This document shows, piece after piece, positions 41,753 through 49,905 of a DNA stretch of 64,000 nt. The stretch is from positions 584,501-648,500 of the forward strand of contig NC_011894.1 of assembly GCF_000022085.1 (NCBI RefSeq), in the 5' to 3' direction. Each line of letters opens with the position of its first letter. Positions within the stretch are counted from its first letter, which is position 1. The position numbers and the translations under genes were made by a program. Source of the DNA: Methylobacterium nodulans ORS 2060. Its GTDB lineage: Bacteria; Pseudomonadota; Alphaproteobacteria; Rhizobiales; Beijerinckiaceae. The notes below the pieces were generated by a model. The model was given only the letters and a program-made list of their open reading frames with translations. It did not search any database and was not told the DNA's origin.

Positions 41753-43147
41753 TTATAGGGGGGTGTCGATGCAACGGCCGTCGTCGGCAGCCTTCAGGAG
41801 CGGAAGAGTGATCTGCAGCTCACCCCCAACGGCCTCGAGTTGGTAGTTGCGGAGGTTGCTCCCACCTTCGGCTTCCCACTGCGCTGAACGGGGGTGAGCA
41901 ACCGGATCGGGCAGCGTCATCAGCGCCGTGTCGCGGGATCTCTCGACCAGCCGCTCCATGGCATTGACGCGCGCAAGAACCCCGACCGCATCAGCATGGC
42001 CGTCCGCCCAGACGTGATGGTTCTCAGGGCGAGCAAGCCAGCGGAAGAGATCCGGATCGCCGAAGCGCCCGCGCTTGCGCGTCTGTTCCGTGGCGATGAT
42101 GGCATGAAGTGCCTCTTGTCCCTTGTCTCCGCTGCGGCGCCACTTCTCGCGCAGGTCGTCCCAGCCCCGCGTCATGCGGACGGTGATGAGGAAGTCGCGC
42201 TCGCCCATCGGTAGACCGAGCTGCGCGATCTGCTCTTTGCGGGCGCGCTCATACTCGCGCAGCGTGCTGACCTTGGTCGCGAGATCACCCTTCAGGTGCG
42301 CGGAGCTGAACTGCTCAAGCCGCTGGACTCGAGCGGTGTGCTCGTCCCGGGCTCGCGTGCACCAACTCTCCCAGGACAGGAGATGGCCGACGGCAAGGCG
42401 GAAGGCGAGACGATCCCAGGGTGTGAGGCTGCTCCTCGACCCGAGGATGCGCGGTGCGAGCGACGGCTGAAAGAGCGGGAGAACACCGAAGTCCCTCTTC
42501 AGGGCCTTGATGATCGCCGAGGTGCCGCTGGCGGCCTCCTTCCTCAGTTCGCCCAACTTGCGAGCGAACTCACGCGGCCAGATCGGATCCTGTTTGGCGG
42601 CGAGACTGCGCCACCGCGGAGGCGCTCCCGTGTCGACGAGCCACGCTCGACCAGCATCGGTGTCGAGCCATGCATTCGCTTCCGCGAGAACGGCAGGATC
42701 GATCGGATCCGATGCCGGCACCTGATCGAGCCAGCTCGGAGCAGGCCTGTCGACCTTGTTGAAAGCTTCCAGAAAGCCGGCGCTGTTCGGATCCGTCAGC
42801 GGGCCGAGAAAAGCGTTCGCGAGTTGGGCATTCGCGTCGTCGGCGAGAACGATCGCCTCATACAAGGACCGGCACAATCGTACAATCTCGTCGTCAGATC
42901 CGCCTGACCCACCGTTCCGGGCCTGCGCCTCACGGGCTTGTTCGAGCAGCTGGCGTCGGACCTCGTCTTGAGGCACAGAGCCGTCACTCGTGCTGTAGGT
43001 CTCGCCCCGAAGAAGCAGCAGCTTCTGCTCGTAGAAACTGACCGCCTCATTGACGAGACGATGCGTGCTCCAGAGCGCTTGGGCCTTCTCCAGCTCGGAC
43101 GGGTGCCGAGGAACGACGATCTTCAGTTTAAGCGAGCGAACAGGCAT
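41753..43147 (-). CDS. cas12b: Cas12b (C2c1) effector, N-terminal part (recognition lobe)
   Basis: A 464-residue frame that matches the first 460 residues of Cas12b. The WED start is MPVRSLKLKIVVPRHPSELE, HRLVNEAVSFYEQKLLLLRG; REC/PI landmarks are GGSDDEIVRLCRSLYEAIVL, TPWDRLAFRLAVGHLLSWES, RGWDDLREKW, RGRFGDPDLFRWLARPENHH and TLPDPVAHPRSAQWEAEGGS. Reading ends at CIDTPL and TAA. The stop comes just after six C; a +1 shift there continues into the C-terminal frame with no gap. No Shine-Dalgarno is obvious. cas1, cas2 and cas4 are absent upstream. Confidence 0.92.
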   Translation of the reverse strand: MPVRSLKLKIVVPRHPSELEKAQALWSTHRLVNEAVSFYEQKLLLLRGETYSTSDGSVPQDEVRRQLLEQAREAQARNGGSGGSDDEIVRLCRSLYEAIVLADDANAQLANAFLGPLTDPNSAGFLEAFNKVDRPAPSWLDQVPASDPIDPAVLAEANAWLDTDAGRAWLVDTGAPPRWRSLAAKQDPIWPREFARKLGELRKEAASGTSAIIKALKRDFGVLPLFQPSLAPRILGSRSSLTPWDRLAFRLAVGHLLSWESWCTRARDEHTARVQRLEQFSSAHLKGDLATKVSTLREYERARKEQIAQLGLPMGERDFLITVRMTRGWDDLREKWRRSGDKGQEALHAIIATEQTRKRGRFGDPDLFRWLARPENHHVWADGHADAVGVLARVNAMERLVERSRDTALMTLPDPVAHPRSAQWEAEGGSNLRNYQLEAVGGELQITLPLLKAADDGRCIDTPL

Positions 43148-43479
43148 GGCTCAGAGCACCAGATTGTCCCTCACCATCGGGGGTCCAAGCTTGGCTGTCT
43201 AGGCCGAACGAGAGTGCAATGGGAATGCCGTGCTCTCACGCGATAATCGGCTCTGGCTCGACTGCTGGCTTTGGCTCCGGCACGAACATCGAGACAGGCC
43301 GATCTGACGCTCGCCAGCGGTCGAGGAATTCTCCCAAGTGAGTGTCTGAAACGCAGAGAGGGCCCCGATCGGCCATAGGTCGCCGAGGCTCTCCATCACA
43401 TGCGCCATCCGGGGCACTCGTCAGCATCGCCCGAAGTGGCGCAGCCCGCATGCCCGCTGCTGCGGTCGCGCCGGACGGA
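43148..43479. other. Region upstream of cas12b
   Basis: About 330 bases that should contain the cas12b promoter. A minus-strand frame (43236-43427) reads GPLCVSDTHLGEFLDRWRAS and could be a small gene, but it lacks a ribosome binding site. No cas gene is present. Confidence 0.4.
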
Positions 43480-43839
43480 TCAGGACGAGCCGTCGTCGTG
43501 CTCATCACCATCCGGCTCGGCATCCCCACCGTCCTCGTCGTGCTCGTCCTCCACCTCGCAATCCATCGTGCCGCCATCCCCCCAGCGGATCTGCGACGTG
43601 CTGAGGATGTGGTAGCGGTCGCCGTCGATGACGGTCACCCCGAACTCCGCCGTGCGCTCCGGGGAGCCCAGGGAGGGCTCGTCGTCGCCCTCGTCCTCCA
43701 GGTCGGGGTCGCCGTCGGCCTCGTCGAGGCAGGTGATCAAGGCCTCGATGGCATCTTCAATTAGGCGGCGGCAGCAGTAGCGGTATTGCACGGACAACGG
43801 CGCACGAGCGCGCGCCAAGAGACGGCGATCGATCGACAT
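43480..43839 (-). CDS. Small acidic protein, duplicated at 57875-58225
   Basis: A 119-residue protein. Conserved core: RRLIEDAIEALITCLDEADG, DPDLEDEGDDEPSLGSPERT, AEFGVTVIDGDRYHILSTSQ, then an Asp/Glu-rich tail. The paralogue at 57875 has the same core with a handful of base changes over about 170 bases, while the ends differ. Function unknown. The pair brackets the prophage lysis and tail-end genes. The start MSIDRR has GAGG somewhat far (11 bases) upstream. Confidence 0.6.
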   Translation of the reverse strand: MSIDRRLLARARAPLSVQYRYCCRRLIEDAIEALITCLDEADGDPDLEDEGDDEPSLGSPERTAEFGVTVIDGDRYHILSTSQIRWGDGGTMDCEVEDEHDEDGGDAEPDGDEHDDGSS

Positions 43840-44448
43840 AATAAAAGGCGACCTCAGTGCGAATACCCGGACGGGCAACGGCACGGCCAGAGCAAGTAGG
43901 GGGTGCGGTGCGGATCCGGACCTCTGCACCCGCTGACGCAGCAGGAGTTGCCTCAGTGGGTGCCGTATCGGCCGGCTCTGCACCACCTGCCGTTGAGCCG
44001 CTGACATAACGTTAGCACAGTATAGGGTGGTGTCGATATAACCCATGCAAGCAACACTGGAAAACCGGCGCCGGATCCAGTCAACCCGGAAGAAACAAAT
44101 TATCTTTTTATATCAAAAGGTTGATTGCGCCCAGCAGGTTCCAGACTCCGTCCGCACGTCCGACCGCTGCCGAATGGCCGATGAGCGAACATGCAAGTTG
44201 TACAATTATGACCTTAGGATATGCTGATAATCTAAGATTAGGCATTTAGAGATTTCAAGGTTTAGAGGTTTAGGAAATGCGAGCGCCACCACTCACGCCT
44301 AGAGTGCGAAAAAATAACCTATGGGTGCGGCCGGATCCAAGCGCGACGTCAGAAACGACGAAAAGCCCGCCGCGGCGGGGCCGGGCGGGCTCAGAGCATC
44401 GGGACAGGGCGGACTAGGAGGGCGCCGGAGGCATGTTGCCGGTTACGG
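43840..44448. other. Left border zone of the phage region
   Basis: About 600 bases with no supported gene; AT-rich from about 44085 to 44290, then a terminator hairpin. The prophage end probably lies here, but no att repeat was recognised. Confidence 0.45.
44359..44389 (-). terminator. Terminator of the phage lysis operon (family A hairpin)
   Basis: On the minus strand AGCCCGCCCGG, a loop, GGCGGGCT then TTTT. It lies downstream of the last lysis-region gene. It has the same form as the family A hairpins at 28157, 28411 and 29301. Confidence 0.65.
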
Positions 44449-44718
44449 TCAGGCACCCCCGGACTGCCTGCCGTGCGCTCCCTGGTAGCGACGCCTCAGC
44501 TCGGCGACCGCCTGCTGCAGCCATGCTGGATTCAACGCAACCGGAGTGCCCAGCTCGGCTGCCGTGCGATCGACCTCGTCCAGAGCGACCCGGATGAGAT
44601 CGCACGCCAAGCGCCGATGCCGCTGCTCGGCCAGAGCCAGCCGCAGGCGGGCACCCTGGGACGGCTCGATCAGGGGGTCGTCACAGCGCTGTGGCCAGAA
44701 CCAGCGGAACGGGTTCAC
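44449..44718 (-). CDS. Phage hypothetical protein
   Basis: An 89-residue protein, MNPFRWFWPQRCDDPLIEPS onward, with two helices (LRLALAEQRHRRLACDLIRV; NPAWLQQAVAELRRRYQGAH). Its start overlaps the stop of the upstream gene by four bases (ATGA). Its position at the end of the lysis cluster suggests an accessory lysis or late protein. Family not recognised. Confidence 0.6.
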   Translation of the reverse strand: MNPFRWFWPQRCDDPLIEPSQGARLRLALAEQRHRRLACDLIRVALDEVDRTAAELGTPVALNPAWLQQAVAELRRRYQGAHGRQSGGA

Positions 44719-45122
44719 CGGCCCATCCCCCGCCGGAGTTCGTCAATGTGCTCCAGGATCGTCTCGATGCGTCCTACCGTCATGTCGAGCTTCTCCCTGG
44801 TCCACTGGTCGTTGATGACCCCGTGATTCTTCAGGTCGGTGATCAGGGTGCGCGTTTCGGCTTTGGCCTGCTCCACCGCCTCATGCAGGCGCTCGAAGAT
44901 GCCGGTCCGGCTCTCCAAGGCTGCCGTAACGGCGGCATTCGTGCCGTTGTTCCGCTCGACCGTGACGGCGAGTTTCCCGATCAGGGCCTCCAGGTTGCTC
45001 TGGTACTTCTCGGTCACGGCATCGTAGCGTCGCTGCAGGTACGACATGGCCAGGAGCGTGAGCGCAAGAAGGCTCCAGGGACCATAGTCCTTGAGGAGAC
45101 CGGCCAGTTCGAGGGGTGTCAC
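44715..45122 (-). CDS. Membrane-anchored coiled-coil phage protein (spanin- or holin-like)
   Basis: A 135-residue protein with one N-terminal membrane helix (about residues 14-27, YGPWSLLALTLLAMSYLQ) and a long coiled coil (EKYQSNLEALIGKLAVTVER to EHIDELRRG). This is the topology of an inner-membrane spanin, although holins with one helix exist. It lies between the small holin-like gene and the last phage gene, coupled to the latter. Function inferred from topology and position. Confidence 0.55.
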   Translation of the reverse strand: MTPLELAGLLKDYGPWSLLALTLLAMSYLQRRYDAVTEKYQSNLEALIGKLAVTVERNNGTNAAVTAALESRTGIFERLHEAVEQAKAETRTLITDLKNHGVINDQWTREKLDMTVGRIETILEHIDELRRGMGR

Positions 45123-45293
45123 AGATCGGCACCTGGGCTCATGGACAAGGAGATCCCTGACGATCAGGCTCGCGGCCCGACTTGATGCGGTCTCGGGTGG
45201 AGGCGCCGGGCCGCGCGAAAGCGGCCCGGGCTCCGGGATCAGGTCTGCGGGAGCAGACTGCGCGATCGATCGAGGGCGAGGCGGCGGGCCATG

Positions 45294-45488
45294 TCAGGCC
45301 GCCCTCTTCCCGCCCCGCAGATAACCGGCGAGCAGAGCGCCGGCACCGATGAGGATGTTGGTCGCGGTGCTCGCCGTCGCCGGGTCGTTCAGGATTGCGG
45401 CAAGGGCGGGCTTTCCTGCGGCCATGGCGACCGCGGCGCCGAAGGTCAGGGCGCCGGCGACGACGCCCGGGGTCAGGAACTTGGTCAT
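45294..45488 (-). CDS. Small two-helix membrane protein, holin-like
   Basis: A 64-residue protein, MTKFLTPGVVAGALTFGAAV onward. Two hydrophobic helices (about 8-24 and 40-58, ATNILIGAGALLAGYLRGG) end with a basic tail GGKRAA. Size and topology fit a class II holin that lets the endolysin cross the inner membrane. It directly follows the endolysin gene. GGAG precedes the ATG; a longer frame upstream is Arg-rich and rejected. Confidence 0.6.
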   Translation of the reverse strand: MTKFLTPGVVAGALTFGAAVAMAAGKPALAAILNDPATASTATNILIGAGALLAGYLRGGKRAA

Positions 45489-45538
45489 CGGAGATCTCCG
45501 GAGGATGCGCCGCGGAACCCGGCGGCGCGCGGGAAGGG

Positions 45539-46297
45539 TCAGGCCGAGAGCCAAGCGAGCGCACGCCGCCACCAGGGCGCCACGGTAGGCGCAGGAGCGG
45601 TCGACAGCGTGGGGCCAGAAGAAAGCCCGCCGGAGGGGGCGGGCTGGGCGACTTTTGACGGGGACACGTCGGCGTCGGCCACCAGAGGCGGTGGAGCCTT
45701 ATCCGGCAATGACTTACCGCCGGGCGAGTTTTGACCTGGATTTGATCGCTCGGCCGCGAGGGCTCGGGCCAGCATCGCCTCGACCGTGTCGGCCGAGACG
45801 AGCGCCCTGTTGCGCCCGTCGCCCGCATAGTAGCTCTGGCCGCGCATGACCGTGCGCTTCCGGCCCTTGGTGGTCGCGAGGACCGGCAGGCTCGCCCATT
45901 CCTTGGCGAGGCTGAGCGCGAAGCCGGCCATTGTCAGCCGGCCGGCGATGAAGCTGTCCCAGCCGCGGCGACGCAGCAGGTGCATCGCCATCCGGTCCTG
46001 GAGGTCGGGGGAGAACAGTTCGCGGCCGGTCAACCCCATCTCGCCCTCGATGTCCTGGATCGTGCCGGGCTTGTCGAGGGTGTCGCGCATGAACTGGTAG
46101 CGGCCGCAGGCGCTCGATCCGAAGCGCCTGGTCCAGGCAGGCTGCTCGGCCTCGACCTGATCGAGCGTCCACGTGGTGATGTCGATGCCGAGCTTCGCCT
46201 GGCCGTTGGCGTAGATCGTGCCGTAGCCGTTGGGCGCCTCGGTCTGCCCGATGAAGTCGAGCACGATCGCGGCGCCCGGGGAGATGGAGCGGTCCAT
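45539..46297 (-). CDS. Phage endolysin, GH104/lambda-R-like muramidase
   Basis: A 252-residue protein. The N-terminal domain has VLDFIGQTEAPNGYGTIYAN (with the catalytic-type Glu) and SSACGRYQFMRDTLDKPGTI, the G-R-Y-Q-F signature of lambda endolysin-type lytic enzymes, then LFSPDLQDRMAMHLLRRRGW. The C-terminal 90 residues are Pro/Ser/Ala-rich and end in WWRRALAWLSA, an amphipathic segment that may touch membranes. It would degrade the peptidoglycan for host lysis. The start at 46297 has GAGGG upstream. A GC-rich inverted repeat lies within the Pro-rich coding part (about 45617-45645). Confidence 0.8.
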   Translation of the reverse strand: MDRSISPGAAIVLDFIGQTEAPNGYGTIYANGQAKLGIDITTWTLDQVEAEQPAWTRRFGSSACGRYQFMRDTLDKPGTIQDIEGEMGLTGRELFSPDLQDRMAMHLLRRRGWDSFIAGRLTMAGFALSLAKEWASLPVLATTKGRKRTVMRGQSYYAGDGRNRALVSADTVEAMLARALAAERSNPGQNSPGGKSLPDKAPPPLVADADVSPSKVAQPAPSGGLSSGPTLSTAPAPTVAPWWRRALAWLSA

Positions 46298-46461
46298 GAT
46301 GACCCTCACGGTGCGGGAAAAAGGAATCGGGATCCGGGACGCCCGGCGCGTGAGGCCGGGCCAATCGAAAGGAGAGCGCCCCCGCGCAGGCGTGAGGCTG
46401 CGGACCGCCGCACAGCAGCGCGGCGGCCATCACGGCGGACAGGGGCCACGGGACGGCGCGA

Positions 46462-46686
46462 TCAGTCCCGGCGCCGCTCGGCCAGGAAGCGCGGGCGGGT
46501 CCCGGCGGGCAGGAAGTCGCGCATCGCGCCGGAAGCGACCAGCGCCTCGCCCTCGGCCAAGCAGGCCGAGGGGATCGCCGAGCTGCACGGGCGCGGGATG
46601 ACATCGAGCGCCGTATTGCGGGTGCAGTCCTGGATCGCCAGCTCGACCGGGCAGACCAGGACGACGGTCAGGAGCAGCATGGGCAT
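46462..46686 (-). CDS. Small exported phage protein (possible outer spanin/lysis accessory)
   Basis: A 74-residue protein. It begins MPMLLLTVVLVCPVELAIQD, a short hydrophobic segment, followed by Cys residues (DCTRN; PRPCSSAIPSACLAEGE) and a basic end. GGAGG is five bases before the ATG. Position next to the endolysin suggests an Rz1-like role, but a clean lipobox is not seen. Confidence 0.45.
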   Translation of the reverse strand: MPMLLLTVVLVCPVELAIQDCTRNTALDVIPRPCSSAIPSACLAEGEALVASGAMRDFLPAGTRPRFLAERRRD

Positions 46687-46703
46687 GCGAGCCTCCGGGC
46701 AGC

Positions 46704-46724
46704 AAAAAGCCGCCCGGAGGCGGC
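46704..46724 (-). terminator. Terminator after the second tail fibre gene
   Basis: On the minus strand GCCGCC-TCCG-GGCGGC followed by TTTTT, 57 bases past the fibre gene stop. An almost identical terminator is at 61264-61284. Confidence 0.75.
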
Positions 46725-46780
46725 GTCGGAGAAGGCGCAGCCCGTCCGGCATCGGACAGGCCGCGGCAGGCGTGTCGGGG

Positions 46781-49135
46781 TCAGGGCGTTTCGTAAGTCA
46801 GGCTGAATAAGACGCCGCCGGCCGAAGGCGCGCCGCCGTCGTAGCGATGCACGAACGCCACACCGCCGCCGGCCGCAGCCAGTCCGGCCAGCAGGACGCC
46901 CGTGCCGATGTCGCGCCCGTACAAGGGCGCGTCGGCCGCGACGGGGACCGGCACGGTGACGTTGATGCCGTCCGCGCAGGTATTGGCGGTCAACTGCGCC
47001 TTGACGGTCACGGACACCGTCTTGCCGATGCGCTTGTAGCGGGCCGTCACCGTGCCCACGGTCAGGGAGCCGGTCGTTACGCAGGACACGGTGGGCACAT
47101 ACGCCGTCCAGGCCGCATTATCGAGGACCGTCGTGCCGCCGACCTTGTAGGTGCCGGTCACGTCGGCGCTGGCGCCGGAGAGCGCGCCCGTAGCACTGAC
47201 GCTCCCGGCTGAGACCGCCCCGGCAATGCTGGCGCTCGCCCCCGACACCGCGCCGGTCGCCGCGAGGCTGGCGCCCGAGACCGCCCCGGCCGCCGTCACG
47301 CTCTGCGCGGTCACGCTCTGAACGGTCTCATTACCGGCGCCGTCGACCTTCCAAAGGGTCGTGCCGTCGCTGGTCACGGCAAAGGCGGCAATCGAAGGCA
47401 TGCCGTTGTACGTGCCGTTGACCTGGTAGCCGTACTTCGGGATCCCGGCAAAGAGATCCGGCTGCACCAAGAACGACGCCTCGCCCGCCCCCATCGACAC
47501 GAAGCCGTAAGAGACCGATCCACGATTGAGGTAGCAAGTATTGATGTTGTTCGTGACCCCGACGCAGTCGGCAAAGGTGCCGCCCTCGTCGAGCTGATGC
47601 TTCGCTTTGAGTGCGACGCCAGTTCCCGATGCTGTCGCCGGATACTTGAGCGTCAGGGTCGAGTTGGCCGTATCGACGGCCGTCACGAGGTTGCCGGCCG
47701 GAATGCCCACCCCATAGACCATGATGCCCGAGCGCCATACCGAGATGTTCGTGACGCCCGTGATGGTGCGGCTGCTCGCGGTCACATTGCCCGTGCCGCC
47801 GGAGATCTCGGTGGGAATAAAGGGAGGGCCGGCATTGAAGATATCACCTTCGACGCCGACGCCCTTGCCGAACTCGGTGCCAGCCGAGATGACCAGGGTC
47901 ACGGTCCCCGAAGCGGTCGCCGCCTTTTCCAGGGTGATCGTATTGCCGGTGTAGTTGACGTCGGTGATGACAGTGTTCGGCTGGATACCAGGCCCGGCCA
48001 CAAGCTGACCGCCCGGATAGAGGCCGTCGGTGCTGCTGACCGAGACCGTCTTCGAGTCGGAGACCGTCGTGCCGGTGACCTTGATTGCGTTGAGGAAGGT
48101 GGTCTCTAATCTATTCCAAAGTTTATCCTGCGGGTTAATGAACGCCATCGTTCCGGCCGGCGTTCCGGCCGAGCCGCCGCGCTGCGTCCATTGGCTAACC
48201 GTGATGCTTGTGACCTGTCCATTTCCGTTCGTCGTCCAGGATTCGATCTGCCCGTTGTAGCGGGCCGGCGTGTCATTCGTGCGGATCCACATTCCCACGC
48301 CGAGATAAACGGTATCGCTAAGCGTGATCGGCGTCGTGGGAACGAAGGTGGTCGCCGTGAACGTGCCGGCGACCGCGGCCATCAGCGGCACGCTGTCGAT
48401 CTGCGTACAGAGCGCGTAGGCACCAAGCTCGTCGTATGCGCTCGCCTGCCCGGGGTGCGTGAAGCCCGCGACGCAGCCGGGCCTATCGACATTCGCCGAG
48501 ACGGTCAGCGTGCCCGAGGTGTTGAGCGAGCCATAGGTGTGCCGATTGGTCAACGCCACCGATCCATCCGGCGCGTAGAGCGTCGCGGTTGCCAGCGGCT
48601 TGATGTCATAAAAGCCGGAGTAAGGGCCGTTGCCGAGCCCGATCCCCTGCACCCACGACGGATAGGGGCCGGCGTAAGGGTTCGAGGCGCGGGTCGCAGC
48701 GCTGGCCTGGAGGCGGTCCGGCGTGACAGTGAATTTTCCGGCCTGCCACGTCCCGAGCGTCGGGCCGTTGAGCAGCGAGACGGCGCCCCCGCTGATGACC
48801 GGCACGGCCGAGAACAGATCCTTGACAGCCTGCGCCGACCCGCTGCCGCTCGGCGTGACGACGAGGTCGCCTGCATCGCCCTGCTCGACAGCTTTCTTAC
48901 CGGCCACGCTGGCGTTGAGCAGGGTCGCGACGCCGAGCGTGTTATCGGTCGCGCGAAAGAACAGCTTCTTGTCGGTCGAGTTGATCACCAACTCGCCTGG
49001 CCCGAGCGCGTAAGCGCCCGTTAGCGGTGGCTCGCCTCCAGAGTTGATATAGCGGCGCAGGTCGAGGGACACAGCAGGCGCCGCGAGGACGGCCACCGCG
49101 GCCGCGAGCCAGACCGCACGGGAGAGGTTTCGCAT
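46781..49135 (-). CDS. Phage fibre-like protein with an N-terminal signal peptide
   Basis: A 784-residue protein. Residues 1-24 form a typical signal peptide (RAVWLAAAVAVLAAPAVSLD). The body is beta-rich with many Thr, Val and Gly. Around residues 630-690 there is a repeated pattern (VTAAGAVSGASLAATGAVSG and similar), as seen in trimeric fibre shafts. The C-terminal about 100 residues (YKRIGKTVSVTVKAQLTANT) resemble the phage tail-fibre C-terminal fold. It lies between gene D and the lysis genes. A signal peptide is unusual for a virion protein, so it might instead be exported by the lysogen. Confidence 0.6.
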   Translation of the reverse strand: MRNLSRAVWLAAAVAVLAAPAVSLDLRRYINSGGEPPLTGAYALGPGELVINSTDKKLFFRATDNTLGVATLLNASVAGKKAVEQGDAGDLVVTPSGSGSAQAVKDLFSAVPVISGGAVSLLNGPTLGTWQAGKFTVTPDRLQASAATRASNPYAGPYPSWVQGIGLGNGPYSGFYDIKPLATATLYAPDGSVALTNRHTYGSLNTSGTLTVSANVDRPGCVAGFTHPGQASAYDELGAYALCTQIDSVPLMAAVAGTFTATTFVPTTPITLSDTVYLGVGMWIRTNDTPARYNGQIESWTTNGNGQVTSITVSQWTQRGGSAGTPAGTMAFINPQDKLWNRLETTFLNAIKVTGTTVSDSKTVSVSSTDGLYPGGQLVAGPGIQPNTVITDVNYTGNTITLEKAATASGTVTLVISAGTEFGKGVGVEGDIFNAGPPFIPTEISGGTGNVTASSRTITGVTNISVWRSGIMVYGVGIPAGNLVTAVDTANSTLTLKYPATASGTGVALKAKHQLDEGGTFADCVGVTNNINTCYLNRGSVSYGFVSMGAGEASFLVQPDLFAGIPKYGYQVNGTYNGMPSIAAFAVTSDGTTLWKVDGAGNETVQSVTAQSVTAAGAVSGASLAATGAVSGASASIAGAVSAGSVSATGALSGASADVTGTYKVGGTTVLDNAAWTAYVPTVSCVTTGSLTVGTVTARYKRIGKTVSVTVKAQLTANTCADGINVTVPVPVAADAPLYGRDIGTGVLLAGLAAAGGGVAFVHRYDGGAPSAGGVLFSLTYETP

Positions 49136-49144
49136 GGGGGGATC

Positions 49145-49876
49145 TCAGGCAGCGGGCGGGTTGAGCACGAAAGTCGAGAGCGCACCGCCGACCCGAGCGG
49201 CGAGTACGAAGGTCGGGGGCGTCGTCGAGGTGTCGCAGATGAGTGACCACTGCCCGTCCGCGAGGTCGCCGAGCGCCGGCGCTGTCGTCTTGGCGAGCAA
49301 TCGCCCCTTGAGGGCGGCCGCCGCGATGGCGTCCCCGATCGGATTGCCGGGCTGGGCCTTGGTCGCGTCCGAGGTGTTGTCGAGATGGTTCGTGCGCGCG
49401 TCGAGCGCAGCGAGTTCGCTCGCCGCCGCCTTGTCCGCCAGGGTGGCGGACAGGCCCGCGAGCGCCGTCTGCAGCTTGCCGAGGGTGTCGTGCTGTGCGT
49501 CGGCGGTGCCGACGAGGGCAGCCCGCAGCCCGGCGAGCGTGGCGCCTTGGGCCGAGAGGCTGGCCACGAGCGCGGCGTCGCGCGCGTCAACGTACTGCGC
49601 GATCCCGCCGCCGACGCGGGTCAGAAACACCTCCAGGGCCGCGATCACGATAGCCCGGTCGAGCGACCCGCGCCGCGTCTCGATCAGGTCCCCGTCGAGC
49701 AAGGCCGGCGGCGGGGGCGGCTGCGGCGGCTCCTGGCCGGTCGGCGCGATGGTGCCGAGGTCGAGCTCGTAGCGCGCCTCCACGTCGGTCAGCGCGATCT
49801 GGGAGCCGATCGCGACCTCCTGGCCGGCGACCCAGCCGCCCGACGCGGCGAGCACGGTGTAAAGCATGGTCGCCAT
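49145..49876 (-). CDS. Phage tail-region protein with coiled coil
   Basis: A 243-residue protein. The first 55 residues look globular (MLYTVLAASGGWVAGQEVAI), then a Pro-run (PPQPPPPP), then a coiled coil (DARDAALVASLSAQGATLAG to ALDARTNHLDN) and a compact C terminus with DLADGQWSLICDTSTTPPTF. It is likely a minor structural or fibre-attachment protein. It lies nine bases before the fibre gene and is probably co-transcribed. The start MATML has AGGA eight bases upstream. Confidence 0.6.
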   Translation of the reverse strand: MATMLYTVLAASGGWVAGQEVAIGSQIALTDVEARYELDLGTIAPTGQEPPQPPPPPALLDGDLIETRRGSLDRAIVIAALEVFLTRVGGGIAQYVDARDAALVASLSAQGATLAGLRAALVGTADAQHDTLGKLQTALAGLSATLADKAAASELAALDARTNHLDNTSDATKAQPGNPIGDAIAAAALKGRLLAKTTAPALGDLADGQWSLICDTSTTPPTFVLAARVGGALSTFVLNPPAA

Positions 49877-49905
49877 GCGTCCGATCCTGCAGGTGTGTCG
49901 GGGGA

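Noticed and set aside
43236-43427. Small minus-strand frame just upstream of cas12b
   Set aside because: No ribosome binding site and no resemblance to any cas gene; kept only as a note.
45617-45645. Hairpin AGCCCGCC...GGCGGGCT considered as a terminator
   Set aside because: It lies inside the endolysin coding sequence and encodes the Pro/Ser-rich linker.
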